Below, in pieces: positions 16,229 to 24,986 of a stretch of 64,000 nt of DNA. Positions within the stretch are counted from its first letter, which is position 1. Every line of letters starts with the position of its first letter. This DNA is from Roseiarcus sp963807735 (lineage in GTDB: Bacteria; Pseudomonadota; Alphaproteobacteria; Rhizobiales; Beijerinckiaceae): positions 178,257-242,256 of the forward strand of contig CAWEDI010000036.1 in the NCBI GenBank assembly GCA_963807735.1, in the 5' to 3' direction. The translations under genes were made by a program, and so were the position numbers. The notes under the pieces are model-generated. The model did not search any database and was not told where the DNA came from. It worked only from the letters and a program-made list of their open reading frames with translations.

Positions 16229-16588
16229 ATGATGTCGGTGCTCATCGTCATTCACCTTCTGGTGGTGATCGCGTTGGTCGGCGTGGTGTTGTTGCAGCGT
16301 TCCGAAGGCGGCGCGCTCGGAACCGGTGGCGGCGGCGGCTTCATGACCGGACGCGGCCAGGCCAATGCGCTGTCGCGGGCGACCGCCATCCTCGGCGGCC
16401 TGTTCTTCGCCTCGGCGCTGCTGATGTCGATCCTCGCCGGCTGGAACCGTGCGCCGCGCTCGATCCTCGACGAGGCGCCGACGACCAAGACCTCCACCGA
16501 GAAGCCAGCCGAGCCGAACCTGCTCGATCAGCTCAAGGGCGGCGGCGGCGGCGCCCCCGCCGCGCCCGCGCCGTCTCCGTCGAAATAA
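16229..16588 (+). CDS. secG: Preprotein translocase subunit SecG
   Basis: A 119-residue inner-membrane protein that stimulates SecYEG export. Two membrane helices are visible (about residues 3-22 and 53-71), separated by the family loop LLQRSEGGALGTGGGGGFMTGRG. The C-terminal extension is Pro/Gly/Lys-rich, as is usual in Alphaproteobacteria. Two adjacent ATGs begin the frame and either could be used. It is followed closely by the DUF1467 gene. Confidence 0.95.
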   Translation: MMSVLIVIHLLVVIALVGVVLLQRSEGGALGTGGGGGFMTGRGQANALSRATAILGGLFFASALLMSILAGWNRAPRSILDEAPTTKTSTEKPAEPNLLDQLKGGGGGAPAAPAPSPSK

Positions 16589-16595
16589 CCCTGGG

Positions 16596-16826
16596 ATGCC
16601 GCTTCCGCTCGCGATCGCCGCCTATTTCACGCTGTGGTGGGTGGTGCTGTTCGCGGTGCTGCCGTTCGGCGTGCGCTCGCCGGCGGAGACTGGCGCCGAG
16701 TTGCCGCGCGGAGCGGACCCCGGCGCGCCGGTCGTTCATCATCTCGGCGCGAAGGCGTTGGCGACGACGCTGATCTCCGGCGCGCTCTTCGCCGCGCTCT
16801 ACGCTTTCGTCGTCTACGAGGGCTGA
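16596..16826 (+). CDS. DUF1467 family membrane protein
   Basis: A 76-residue protein with two transmembrane segments (PLPLAIAAYFTLWWVVLFAVL and the C-terminal LISGALFAALYAFVVY). The intervening LPFGVRSPAE motif is specific to the DUF1467 family of Alphaproteobacteria, whose function is unknown. It lies 7 bp after secG and 2 bp before the START-domain gene, so the three are probably cotranscribed. Confidence 0.88.
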   Translation: MPLPLAIAAYFTLWWVVLFAVLPFGVRSPAETGAELPRGADPGAPVVHHLGAKALATTLISGALFAALYAFVVYEG

Positions 16827-16828
16827 GC

Positions 16829-17302
16829 GTGCCCTCGTTCCGCAGCGCGCGGGTGGTCCGCCATTCGCCGCAGCAGATGTTCGACCTTGTCGCCGACTGC
16901 GATAAATACCCGGAATTCCTGCCGTTCTGCGTCAGCATGAAAGCGCGGCCGCGCGGCGTCGACGCCAACGGCGCCGAGATCGTGCTCGCCGAGATGGAGG
17001 TCGGCTACAAGGCGATCCGCGAGCGCTTCGTCACCCGCAACGCGTTCGATCGGCAGGCGCTGAAGATCACCGTCGAATATGTCGAGGGGCCGTTCAGCCG
17101 CTTGCGCAACGTCTGGAATTTCGCGCCCGAGGGCGACGGCTGCAAGGTCGAGTTCTATATCGACTACGAGTTCAAATCGCGCCTGCTGGCCATGCTGATG
17201 GGCTCGATGTTCGACGCGGTGTTCCGCACCTTCGCCAGCGCGTTCGAAGCCCGCGCCGACAAGATCTACGGCAAGTCCCCGGCGCTCCCCGGCGGTCAGT
17301 AG
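16829..17302 (+). CDS. Coq10/RatA-type START-domain protein
   Basis: A 157-residue SRPBCC/START-fold protein. RHSPQQMFDLVADCDKYPEFLPFC is the hallmark N-terminal segment of the Coq10/RatA family and LLAMLMGSMFDAVFRTFASAFEARA the long C-terminal helix. The mitochondrial homologue Coq10 binds ubiquinone and supports respiration; the E. coli homologue RatA was described as a ribosome-association inhibitor. In Alphaproteobacteria the ubiquinone role is the better supported guess. The start is GTG at 16829, two bases after the DUF1467 stop. Its 3' end overlaps the convergent small secreted protein gene by 7 bp. Confidence 0.9.
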   Translation: MPSFRSARVVRHSPQQMFDLVADCDKYPEFLPFCVSMKARPRGVDANGAEIVLAEMEVGYKAIRERFVTRNAFDRQALKITVEYVEGPFSRLRNVWNFAPEGDGCKVEFYIDYEFKSRLLAMLMGSMFDAVFRTFASAFEARADKIYGKSPALPGGQ

Positions 17303-17538
17303 GCCTCGGGCGGCGGCGGATCGCAGCTCCAGCTGTCAAACGTCGGGTGGAACACCGTGCCACGCGGACAATAGCGGCTCTCCTCCGCGATATTGGGCTG
17401 GCAATTGCCGCCGGCGTCGGTGTGGAAACCGGATGCGCAGACGGACGGGTAGACAAAGCCCAATCCCGGCGGCTGAGCGGCGGCGCCGGAAGCCGAGAGC
17501 GCGAAGAGTACTGGCGCAAGCGCGCAAACGTACTTCAT
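17296..17538 (-). CDS. Small secreted Cys-containing protein, unknown function
   Basis: An 80-residue protein with a Sec signal peptide (MKYVCALAPVLFALSASGAAA|Q) and a mature part of about 59 residues holding four cysteines (SVCASGF, GNCQPN, RYCPRG, WSCDPPPP), which suggests two disulfides. It ends in a Pro-rich tail. GAGG precedes the ATG at 17538. Similar short Cys-patterned secreted proteins occur in Rhizobiales without assigned function. Confidence 0.65.
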   Translation of the reverse strand: MKYVCALAPVLFALSASGAAAQPPGLGFVYPSVCASGFHTDAGGNCQPNIAEESRYCPRGTVFHPTFDSWSCDPPPPEAY

Positions 17539-17615
17539 GGAGACCTCATTGCTCGAGCCAGCGATACGTTGCGAATTCGGCGACAGTTGCATCGCCGCCG
17601 TTCAATAGCGCGTGA

Positions 17616-18131
17616 CTACGCGCCGTTCGCGGCCTGCGCGAGCAGTTCGAGGGCGTGGGCGACGGCCGCGAGGCGAACGCCGCCACGGCCGAGGTCGCCA
17701 AACCGCCGTTCGCTCGCGACCAACCGGCCGCCGGGTCCGGCGCATGCGAAATGAACTAGGCCGACCGGCTTCTCGTTGCTGCCGCCGCCGGGCCCGGCGA
17801 CGCCGGTGATGCTGACGGCGATGTCGGCGCGCGAGGCGCCGAGCGCCCCCAACGCCATTTCGCGCGCCGTCTGTACGCTGACCGCGCCGTGCGCCTCCAG
17901 GGTTGCGGCGGCGACGGCGAGCAAATCGCACTTGGCTGCGTTGGAATAGGTGACGAAGCCGCACTCGACGACGTCCGAGGAGCCGGCGATCTCCGTGAGC
18001 AGCCCCGCCACGAGGCCGCCGGTGCAAGATTCCGCCGTCGCCAGCTTCAGGCGGCGCGCCCGGCAAAGATCGAGCAGCGCGCGCGCTTGGGCGAGCAACG
18101 CCTCGGGGAATGTCGCGTCGTTCACCACCAT
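17616..18131 (-). CDS. CinA C-terminal domain protein (nicotinamide-nucleotide amidase)
   Basis: A 171-residue stand-alone CinA C-terminal domain (PncC type), which deamidates nicotinamide mononucleotide to nicotinate mononucleotide in NAD salvage. ATAESCTGGLVAGLLTEIAGSSDVV is the family active-site region with the nucleophilic Ser/Cys, and ITGVAGPGGGSNEKPVGLV the second conserved block. The start (18131) lies inside the end of corA, so the two are translationally coupled; a GTG two codons in is an alternative. Confidence 0.92.
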   Translation of the reverse strand: MVVNDATFPEALLAQARALLDLCRARRLKLATAESCTGGLVAGLLTEIAGSSDVVECGFVTYSNAAKCDLLAVAAATLEAHGAVSVQTAREMALGALGASRADIAVSITGVAGPGGGSNEKPVGLVHFACAGPGGRLVASERRFGDLGRGGVRLAAVAHALELLAQAANGA

Positions 18132-19099
18132 CTCCGATATTTGAACCACAGAATCGGAAGCAATGCGCTGAGGGCGATCAGGGTCAGTCCGTATTGGTAA
18201 CCATAGGTCCAGTCATACTCGGGGATGTTCTTGAAGTTCATGCCGTACATGCTCGCGATAAATGTCGGGGGAATGCCGATCACCGAGGCGATCGTCAGCA
18301 CCTTGAAGATGTCGTTCTGCTCGACGCCGATCAGGCCAAGGCTCGCATCGAGCAGGAATTGCAATCTCTCCGAGAGCCGATCTTCCTGCGAGCTGAGCGA
18401 CTGCACGTCGCGGTCGATCCGCTCCAGCCGCGTGCGGGTGTCCGGCGGGAGATTGGCGGACCATTCCAACTCCAGGAACGGAACCGCGCGCGCCAGCGTC
18501 AACAGCGTCTCCTCGATGAGCGAATTGTATTCTCGTTGGCGGCCGATATCGGGAATCACCATTTTCAGGACGGCGCCGCGCGTTTCATCGGATCGTGACG
18601 CCGCCTTGGCGAAGATGAGTTTGGAGCATCCGTCGATTCGCGACGTCAGCAGCTCCAATTCGTCGGCGAGATGGTCGACGATGCCCTCGAGCAACGCGAG
18701 CGTCGCGCCGACCGGGCTCGGCGGATCGCGGTTGACGCCCATCGCCTCCATATGCTCCGGCTCGCAGGGCTTCAGGTTTTCGTAGCGCACGGTCAGCAGC
18801 GCCTTGCTCGTGATAATCAGCGCAAGCGGATGGGCGGACGCGCCGCCGTCGGCCTCGCGACGCGGCAGCGGGAGCGTGACGCACACCGCGTCTCGCATCC
18901 GGTAGAGCCGGCTCGACGTCTCGATCTCCGACATTTTTTGTAACGTCGGCAGCGTGACGCCGAGCGCGCGTTGCAGGAACGCCGTCTCCTCCGCGGTCGG
19001 GGCGTTGGCGTCGATCCACGTCGTCCCCTCCGGAAGCTGCGACGCGCCGGGCGAGCCGGGTTGATAGGTCGCGTTGGCGAAATCGTGGATCGTCAGCAA
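18122..19099 (-). CDS. corA: Magnesium transporter CorA
   Basis: A 325-residue Mg2+/Co2+ channel of the inner membrane. The signature YGMNFKN (GMN at 286-288) follows the first membrane helix, and the second helix plus the basic C-terminal tail (LWFKYRRWW) end the protein. The long N-terminal cytoplasmic domain is rich in helices. It overlaps the downstream CinA-C gene by 10 bp and is divergent from aspS. CorA proteins are regulated mainly by Mg2+ binding to the cytosolic domain. Confidence 0.95.
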   Translation of the reverse strand: MLTIHDFANATYQPGSPGASQLPEGTTWIDANAPTAEETAFLQRALGVTLPTLQKMSEIETSSRLYRMRDAVCVTLPLPRREADGGASAHPLALIITSKALLTVRYENLKPCEPEHMEAMGVNRDPPSPVGATLALLEGIVDHLADELELLTSRIDGCSKLIFAKAASRSDETRGAVLKMVIPDIGRQREYNSLIEETLLTLARAVPFLELEWSANLPPDTRTRLERIDRDVQSLSSQEDRLSERLQFLLDASLGLIGVEQNDIFKVLTIASVIGIPPTFIASMYGMNFKNIPEYDWTYGYQYGLTLIALSALLPILWFKYRRWW

Positions 19100-19254
19100 A
19101 GCGTGGCTCCAGAGCCGGCTCGCGCGCGAGCCTCGTCGCGGGATAGCTCAAAACGATGACGTAGCGATAGCGGGCGCTCGGGGTGAGGCGCCTTTATCCC
19201 ACGACGCTTTTCCGCTAGAGCCCGCGCCCGAGCCCGGCCCAAGAGACCTCACAC

Positions 19255-21081
19255 GTGACAGTTTCCCGCTACCGCAGCCATACTTGCGGCGCCCTGACCC
19301 TCGCCGAGGCCGACAAGGAGGCGAGGCTCTCGGGCTGGTGCCATCGCATCCGCGACCACGGCGGCGTGTTGTTCATCGACCTGCGCGACCACTACGGCAT
19401 GACGCAATGCGTGGTCGACCCCGATTCCCCCGCCTTCGCCGCGGCCGAGAAGCTGCGCGCCGAGACGGTGGTGCAGTTCGACGGACGGGTACGCAGGCGC
19501 CCGGCGGGCACCGAGAACCCCGACATGCCGACGGGCGCAATCGAACTCTACGTGCGCGCGATCGAGGTGCTCGGCCCCGCCGGCGATCTGCCGCTGCCGG
19601 TGTTCGGCGATCAGCCGTACCCTGAAGACACGCGGCTGCGCTACCGCTTCCTCGACCTGCGGCGTGAGAAGCTGCACAAGAATATCGTGCTGCGCGGCAA
19701 GGTCGTCGACTCGATGCGCCAGCGCATGAAAGGGCAGGGATTCTCCGAGTTCCAGACGCCGATCCTGACCGCCTCTTCGCCGGAGGGCGCGCGCGACTTC
19801 CTCGTGCCCTCGCGCATCCATGCCGGGAAGTTCTACGCGCTGCCGCAGGCGCCGCAGCAGTACAAGCAACTTCTGATGATGGCGGGCTTCGACCGCTATT
19901 TCCAGATCGCCCCGTGCTTCCGCGACGAGGACCCGCGCGCCGACCGGCTGCCCGGCGAGTTCTACCAGCTCGACATCGAGATGAGCTTCGTCGAGCAGGA
20001 GGACGTGTTCGCGGCGATGGAGCCGGTGATCCGCGGCGTGTTCGAGGAATTCGCCGAAGGCAAGCCGGTGACGCCGTCGCCGTGGCCGCGCATTCCCTAC
20101 GCCGAGGCGATGCGCAAATACGGCTCCGACAAACCGGACCTGCGCAACCCTGTTGTCATGCAGAACGTCTCCGAGCATTTCCGCGGCTCGGGCTTCAAGG
20201 TGTTCGCGCGATTGTTGGAGCAGCCGAAGAACGAAGTCTGGGCGATCCCCGCGCCGGGCGGCGGCCAGCGCACCTTCGCGGACCGGATGAACTCCTGGGC
20301 GCAAGGGGAGGGGCAGCCGGGGCTCGGCTATATCTTGTTCTTCGACAAGGCCAGGGACGAGACGACGCAACAGCAATCCCCCGGCGCCACCGGCGTCGGC
20401 GGCCGCGGCCCGCTCGCCAACAATATCGGCCCGGAGCGGGTCGACGCTGTTCGCGCGCAACTTGGGCTCGCGGCCGGCGACGCAGCCTTCTTCGTCGCCG
20501 GCGATCCCGACAAGTTCGCCAAGTTCGCCGGCCTCGCGCGCACCAAGCTCGGGCAGGAGCTGAAGCTGATCGACGAGAACCGCTTCGCCTTCGCCTGGAT
20601 CGTCGATTTTCCGATGTTCGAGTGGAGCGAGGAGGAGAAAAAGATCGACTTCTCGCACAACCCGTTCTCGATGCCGCAAGGCGGCCTGGGGGCGCTGCAA
20701 AATCAGGACCCGCTGACGATCAAGGCGTTCCAGTACGACATCGCCTGCAACGGCTATGAGCTGGCGTCGGGCGGCATCCGCAACCATCGTCCCGAGGCGA
20801 TGGTGAAGGCGTTCGAGATCGCCGGCTACAGTGAGCAGACGGTGATCGACCGTTTCGGCGGCATGTACCGCGCCTTCCAATACGGCGCGCCGCCGCATGG
20901 CGGCATGGCCGCCGGCGTCGACCGCATTGTGATGCTGCTGGCGGGCGAGCAGAACCTGCGCGAGGTCGCGCTGTTTCCGATGAACCAGCGCGCCGAGGAC
21001 CTCCTCATGGGCGCCCCGAGCGAGGCGTCGCCGAAGCAGCTACGCGAGCTGCATCTCCGGGTGAATGTGCAGGAGAAGTGA
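19255..21081 (+). CDS. aspS: Aspartyl-tRNA synthetase (bacterial type, probably non-discriminating)
   Basis: A 608-residue class II synthetase. The N-terminal OB-fold anticodon-binding domain (LSGWCHRIRDHGGVLFIDLRDHYG) comes first. Motif 2 is FRDEDPRADR at 222-231, a GAD insertion domain follows, and motif 3 lies in GGMAAGVDRIVMLL. The start is GTG at 19255 (MTVSRYRSHTCG), as in relatives. Alphaproteobacteria that use the GatCAB route charge tRNA-Asn with Asp by this enzyme, so it is often annotated Asp-tRNA(Asn/Asp) ligase; the window cannot settle that. Confidence 0.97.
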   Translation: MTVSRYRSHTCGALTLAEADKEARLSGWCHRIRDHGGVLFIDLRDHYGMTQCVVDPDSPAFAAAEKLRAETVVQFDGRVRRRPAGTENPDMPTGAIELYVRAIEVLGPAGDLPLPVFGDQPYPEDTRLRYRFLDLRREKLHKNIVLRGKVVDSMRQRMKGQGFSEFQTPILTASSPEGARDFLVPSRIHAGKFYALPQAPQQYKQLLMMAGFDRYFQIAPCFRDEDPRADRLPGEFYQLDIEMSFVEQEDVFAAMEPVIRGVFEEFAEGKPVTPSPWPRIPYAEAMRKYGSDKPDLRNPVVMQNVSEHFRGSGFKVFARLLEQPKNEVWAIPAPGGGQRTFADRMNSWAQGEGQPGLGYILFFDKARDETTQQQSPGATGVGGRGPLANNIGPERVDAVRAQLGLAAGDAAFFVAGDPDKFAKFAGLARTKLGQELKLIDENRFAFAWIVDFPMFEWSEEEKKIDFSHNPFSMPQGGLGALQNQDPLTIKAFQYDIACNGYELASGGIRNHRPEAMVKAFEIAGYSEQTVIDRFGGMYRAFQYGAPPHGGMAAGVDRIVMLLAGEQNLREVALFPMNQRAEDLLMGAPSEASPKQLRELHLRVNVQEK

Positions 21082-21117
21082 GCCGGCGCGTCGCCAGGAT
21101 AAATGGGACGAGATCGC

Positions 21118-22374
21118 ATGACCGATGCGCCCGAGGCGGCATCCTGGGAAGACGTTCTTGCCGCGTACCGTCTGATCCTCGGGCGGGCCCCCGATGATGC
21201 GGGTGCGCGACATTACGCCGGGAAGATTGCGAATGGCGGTTTGAGCCTCGCTCAGCTTCGCGATGAATTTGTGCTTTCGCAGGAATTCAGGCTGTCGCAC
21301 GGCGTCGCGTTTGCGCGTCAATCACGGACCGGAGGCAGCCTCGATGAGGCCATGGCTCAAATCACCGAAGTGCTTCGGCTTCAGCCGAGCAACCATGAGG
21401 CGCGCGCCGAAGCCCTGAAAATCCGCCAGGCGCGCAATGCGCGAAAGCGCAAAGCGTTCGCCGAGGACTTAGGACTCGACGCCGACGACCTTCCCTCGCG
21501 TTTGTCATTTGTGGCGATCGGCACCACGGGCCTTTGCAACGCCTCTTGCGTCCATTGTCCGACCGGAAAATCTGAAACTGATAACGTCCCTCGCCACCCG
21601 ATGGCGTTGCCTCTATTCGAGAAAATAGTTCGCGGCATCGCAGACTTGGACCTCTCCGTGGGCCTCCTCAATCTGGGCCTGTTCGGCGACGGATTGCTCG
21701 ATCCCCTGGTTGTGGAGCGCGTGCGACTGGCTCGGACGCTGCTTCCCGAGGTTCATATTTCCGTAAACACGAATGCCGCGGCCTACACGGCAAGTCGGCA
21801 TAAAAGCCTCTTCGGGCTAACCAGCGCGATCACCATCCACGTCGAATCGCTGATTCCTGAGTGCTACGATCATTTGATGCAGCCACTCCGCGCAGAGCGT
21901 GTGTTTCCTAAAATCGAGCAGATTATTGCGGATTTTCCTGGCTGCGTGGATGTCAGCGTACCCGTGAGTCAGGTAAATTGCCGAGAACTTGGCGCCATTC
22001 GCAATCATTTCCTTAGTCGGGGCGTTCGCAACGTGCATTTCGACCCGCTCATAAGTCGCACGTCTCAAGACCTGAGTTTGTTTATGAAACTCGCCATTGA
22101 GCCAGCAAAGCATAACTGCAATCGTGATATCCTCGATGAATTGGTAGTCGATTGCGACGGCAAAGTATTGATGTGTTGTAACGATTTTCGCAGAATTGAG
22201 CCTATTGGCGACCTTAACAAAGAGGAGTTTTTGGCTCTGTTGCTTAACGAACGGCGCATCGCGATGCGAAGCAAGCTGGACAATATGGAGCACATGCAGA
22301 TTGCGACTTGTCGGCAATGTTATTCTGATGCGCGTCATTCAAAACGCTGGAGCGAGCTGGCTTCCATAGCCTAG
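21118..22374 (+). CDS. Radical SAM/SPASM protein with N-terminal DUF4214-like domain
   Basis: A 418-residue protein. Residues about 8-55 (VLAAYRLILGRAPDDAGARHY) match the DUF4214 domain found in surface-layer and glycosylation proteins. A linker with a short helical repeat follows, then a radical SAM domain with CNASCVHC (Cys140, 144, 147) that binds the catalytic 4Fe-4S cluster. A SPASM-like C-terminal auxiliary-cluster region has CDGKVLMCCNDF (Cys346, 353, 354) and CRQC (Cys398, 401). SPASM enzymes modify peptides or sugars. The 3' half is less GC-rich than its neighbours, with codons such as GTA, TTA and ATA. An alternative start is ATG 21103. The glycosyltransferases downstream suggest a surface-glycan or glycopeptide role (inference). 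Confidence 0.82.
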   Translation: MTDAPEAASWEDVLAAYRLILGRAPDDAGARHYAGKIANGGLSLAQLRDEFVLSQEFRLSHGVAFARQSRTGGSLDEAMAQITEVLRLQPSNHEARAEALKIRQARNARKRKAFAEDLGLDADDLPSRLSFVAIGTTGLCNASCVHCPTGKSETDNVPRHPMALPLFEKIVRGIADLDLSVGLLNLGLFGDGLLDPLVVERVRLARTLLPEVHISVNTNAAAYTASRHKSLFGLTSAITIHVESLIPECYDHLMQPLRAERVFPKIEQIIADFPGCVDVSVPVSQVNCRELGAIRNHFLSRGVRNVHFDPLISRTSQDLSLFMKLAIEPAKHNCNRDILDELVVDCDGKVLMCCNDFRRIEPIGDLNKEEFLALLLNERRIAMRSKLDNMEHMQIATCRQCYSDARHSKRWSELASIA

Positions 22375-22412
22375 AAGCCAACTCTCGGCGGCGAAGGTTG
22401 TAACCCGCGGGC

Positions 22413-22817
22413 TCACACCGCCGGCCCGAGCTTCGCCGGGCTCTTCCGTGTCACTGTCCACGGGATGAACGCGCAGGCCGCATCGGGATCGCGGCGGCGC
22501 GAGGCGACGATCACGGCCTCGCCCGGCGCCGGCGGCGCGCCGTCGGTCACGGCCGCGATCGTGCCGTGGCGCACGCCGCCGGCCTCGTAGATGACGAACA
22601 CGCGCGGCAGGTTGACGTATTTCGGGCTCAGCGGCGCATGCGCCCGGGCGACGGCGATCGCCGTTTGCGTCGCGACTTCCTGCGCCGACGCCGGGCCGCG
22701 CACCACGCCGGGAAAGGTCAGCGGCACATTCGGCGCGCCGTTGGGATCGAGGCGGCAGGGCTCGGCGGCGAACGCCGGGACGGTCAGCAGCAGCGCCGCC
22801 GTCAGGATGAATTTCAT
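22413..22817 (-). CDS. Small secreted protein, unknown function
   Basis: A 134-residue protein with a Sec signal peptide (MKFILTAALLLTVPAFAAEP) and a compact mature domain. There are two cysteines (EPCRLD and DAACAF) and no recognised motif. Its ATG overlaps the stop of the upstream GT4 gene (ATGA), so it is translated as the second gene of a two-gene unit. Confidence 0.72.
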   Translation of the reverse strand: MKFILTAALLLTVPAFAAEPCRLDPNGAPNVPLTFPGVVRGPASAQEVATQTAIAVARAHAPLSPKYVNLPRVFVIYEAGGVRHGTIAAVTDGAPPAPGEAVIVASRRRDPDAACAFIPWTVTRKSPAKLGPAV

Positions 22818-23854
22818 GTCGCCCCCTCCGCCACCTGGCGCGCGATGCGCTCCAATCGCGCGCCCGCTTGCTCGAACGTATGCGCGCCGAGGATCTTCGC
22901 CTGCGCCGCGGAACCCAATCGCTCGGCGAGGCCGGGTTCGTCGAGCACCCGGCGGAAGCGGTCCGCCATCGCGTGCGCGTCGCCGATCGGAAACAGCAGG
23001 CTGTCGCGGCCGTCATCGGCGATTTCGCGCGGGCCGGGGCAATCGGTCAACACGACGGGCTTGGCGGCCAGAAACGCCTCCAACAGCACGACCGGACAGA
23101 CGTCGTGCGAGGACGGGAACGCGAACAGGTCGATGTCGCGAAAGAACGCCGCCTTGTCGCTGACCCAACCGGGAAAGCTCAGGCGCCGGTCTAGCCCGCG
23201 CGCTTGCGCCTGCGCCTTGAGCGGGCCTTCGAGCTGGCCGGCGCCGGCGAGAAGGGCGCGAAATGGCCGACCTTCGTCATGGAGCAGGCCGAGCGCTTCG
23301 ATGAACACGTCGAAGCCCTTCTTCGCGACGAAGCGGCCCATCGCGCCGATGACCGGCGGTGCGCGGGGGCGGGCAGGGGCGGGCAGCGTCGTGGGGCGGC
23401 GTATCATGTTGGAGAGCTTGAACACCCGCGCTTCCGGCTGGCCAGCGGCGACGAGCCGCGCGCGCATGTCCTCGTTGATGGCGATCACGTAATCGGCGCC
23501 GATCGTGCGGCCGATATTGATGCTGTGATTGACTGCGACCAGCGGCGCGACGCCACGCGCGGCCGGCCGCACGAGGTTGATCGCGCGGTTGCCGTGCGCG
23601 ATGACGACGTGGGGACGCGTCGCGCGCAACGTCCGGCGAATCCGCCACATCGCCAGCGGGTCCCACTGGTTGAAATTGCCGATCTCCACGGCGGGCTGAC
23701 CCAGCGCAGCAAGCGATTCCGCGCCGGGCGCGACAAGGTTCACCAGCGCGTGCCCGCGATCCTGCAACGCGGCGCTGTAGTCCACGAACACCTGTTCGAG
23801 GCCGCCGAGCTTGGCGCCGAACATGGCGTTGACGATGCGGAGCGGGGCTTTCAC
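22814..23854 (-). CDS. Glycosyltransferase family 4 (GT-B fold)
   Basis: A 346-residue retaining glycosyltransferase. The N-terminal Rossmann domain begins VNAMFGAKLGGLEQVFVDYSAAL (Gly-rich acceptor loop). The C-terminal domain has the sugar-nucleotide site FAFPSSHDVCPVVLLEAFLAAKPVVLTDCPG, which holds the GT4 E-x7-E-like pattern (E in VLLEAF). Such enzymes build LPS core, capsule or exopolysaccharide on the cytoplasmic face of the inner membrane. It is divergent from the SDR gene. Confidence 0.9.
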   Translation of the reverse strand: MKAPLRIVNAMFGAKLGGLEQVFVDYSAALQDRGHALVNLVAPGAESLAALGQPAVEIGNFNQWDPLAMWRIRRTLRATRPHVVIAHGNRAINLVRPAARGVAPLVAVNHSINIGRTIGADYVIAINEDMRARLVAAGQPEARVFKLSNMIRRPTTLPAPARPRAPPVIGAMGRFVAKKGFDVFIEALGLLHDEGRPFRALLAGAGQLEGPLKAQAQARGLDRRLSFPGWVSDKAAFFRDIDLFAFPSSHDVCPVVLLEAFLAAKPVVLTDCPGPREIADDGRDSLLFPIGDAHAMADRFRRVLDEPGLAERLGSAAQAKILGAHTFEQAGARLERIARQVAEGAT

Positions 23855-23953
23855 GGCGCGCGCTTATCCCGCCTCGTCGCCTCCTGCGCAAGCCGGGAAC
23901 GATCGGCAGGCGCCGAACGTTCGGCCCGCAAACCAGCCCCGAGAGACCCCCTC

Positions 23954-24932
23954 ATGAACGAAATGACCCGCCGCGCCGTCGTCGGCGGCGCCGGCGCCGC
24001 TTTGGCCGCGGCGTCGGGCGCCGCATCGCACGCTGAAACTCAGGAGACCGCCAAGTTGCAGAACCCGCAAGACAAATACCCGAAGCCGCCGTTTGAGAAG
24101 CAAAGCCAGGCATGGCCTGGCCTCGCCTCGAAGATGACCCCGCGCCCCGACCACGGCGAGCAGAGCTACAAGGGCTCGGGCCGGCTCGCCGGCCGCAAAG
24201 CGCTCATCACCGGCGGCGATTCCGGCATGGGCCGCGCGGCGGCGATCGCGTTCGCACGCGAGGGCGCCGACGTCGCCATCAACTATTTCCCTACCGAAGA
24301 GCCGGACGCCCGCGAAGTCATCGAGCTGATCGAGAAGGCCGGCCGCAAGGCGATCGCGCTGCCGGGCGACCTGCGCGACGAGGCGTTCTGCAAGAAGCTG
24401 GTCGCCGACGCGGTCGCCGGGCTCGGTGGGCTTGACCTGCTGGTCAGCAACGCCGGGCGGCAGCAGGCGCACGAACTCGATCCTCGATATCACCTCCGAG
24501 GATTTCGACGCTACGATCAAGACCAACATCTACGCGCCGTTCTGGATCATCCGCGCCGCGGTCCCGCATATGCCGCCGGGCTCTACGATCATCGGCACGA
24601 CCTCCGAGCAGGCGACCGACCCGACTCCCGATCTCTACGACTACGCGATGACCAAGTCGGCGACGACCAGCTATGTGCGCTCGCTCGCCAAACAGCTTGC
24701 GTCGAAGGGCATCCGCGTCAACGGCGTCGCGCCGGGACCGATTTGGACGGCGCTCCAGGTGTCCGGCGGCGCCAGCATGGACAAGCTGGAAAAATTCGGC
24801 GGCATGACGCCGCTGAAGCGGCCGGGACAGCCGGCCGAACTCGCTTCAATCTACGTACAACTCGCCGCCCAGGACGCGAGCTACACGACCGGCCATGTCT
24901 ATGGCGCGGCGGGCGGCAACGGGCTGCCCTGA
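23954..24932 (+). pseudogene. SDR-family oxidoreductase, reading frame broken by a one-base insertion
   Basis: The gene starts with a Tat-like signal (MTRRAVVGGAGAALAAAS) and continues as a YhdF/YdaD-type short-chain dehydrogenase: LITGGDSGMGRAAAIAFAREGA is the NAD(P) Gly-rich loop and LVSNAG the NNAG motif. The first frame then fails at GAACTCGATC (24473-24482). Removing one base restores ESILDITSEDF, after which the rest reads through in the next frame with the catalytic YDYAMTK (Y-x3-K) and the C-terminal substrate region. The corrected product is 325 residues, the normal length. Because both halves are intact, I think this is a sequencing error or a very recent mutation, and a functional enzyme is likely in the real genome. 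Confidence 0.85.
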
Positions 24933-24986
24933 GCTTGCCAAATCGGAACGGCGCCGCCATAGCCCGCGCGAGGCGACGTCGTTTCG

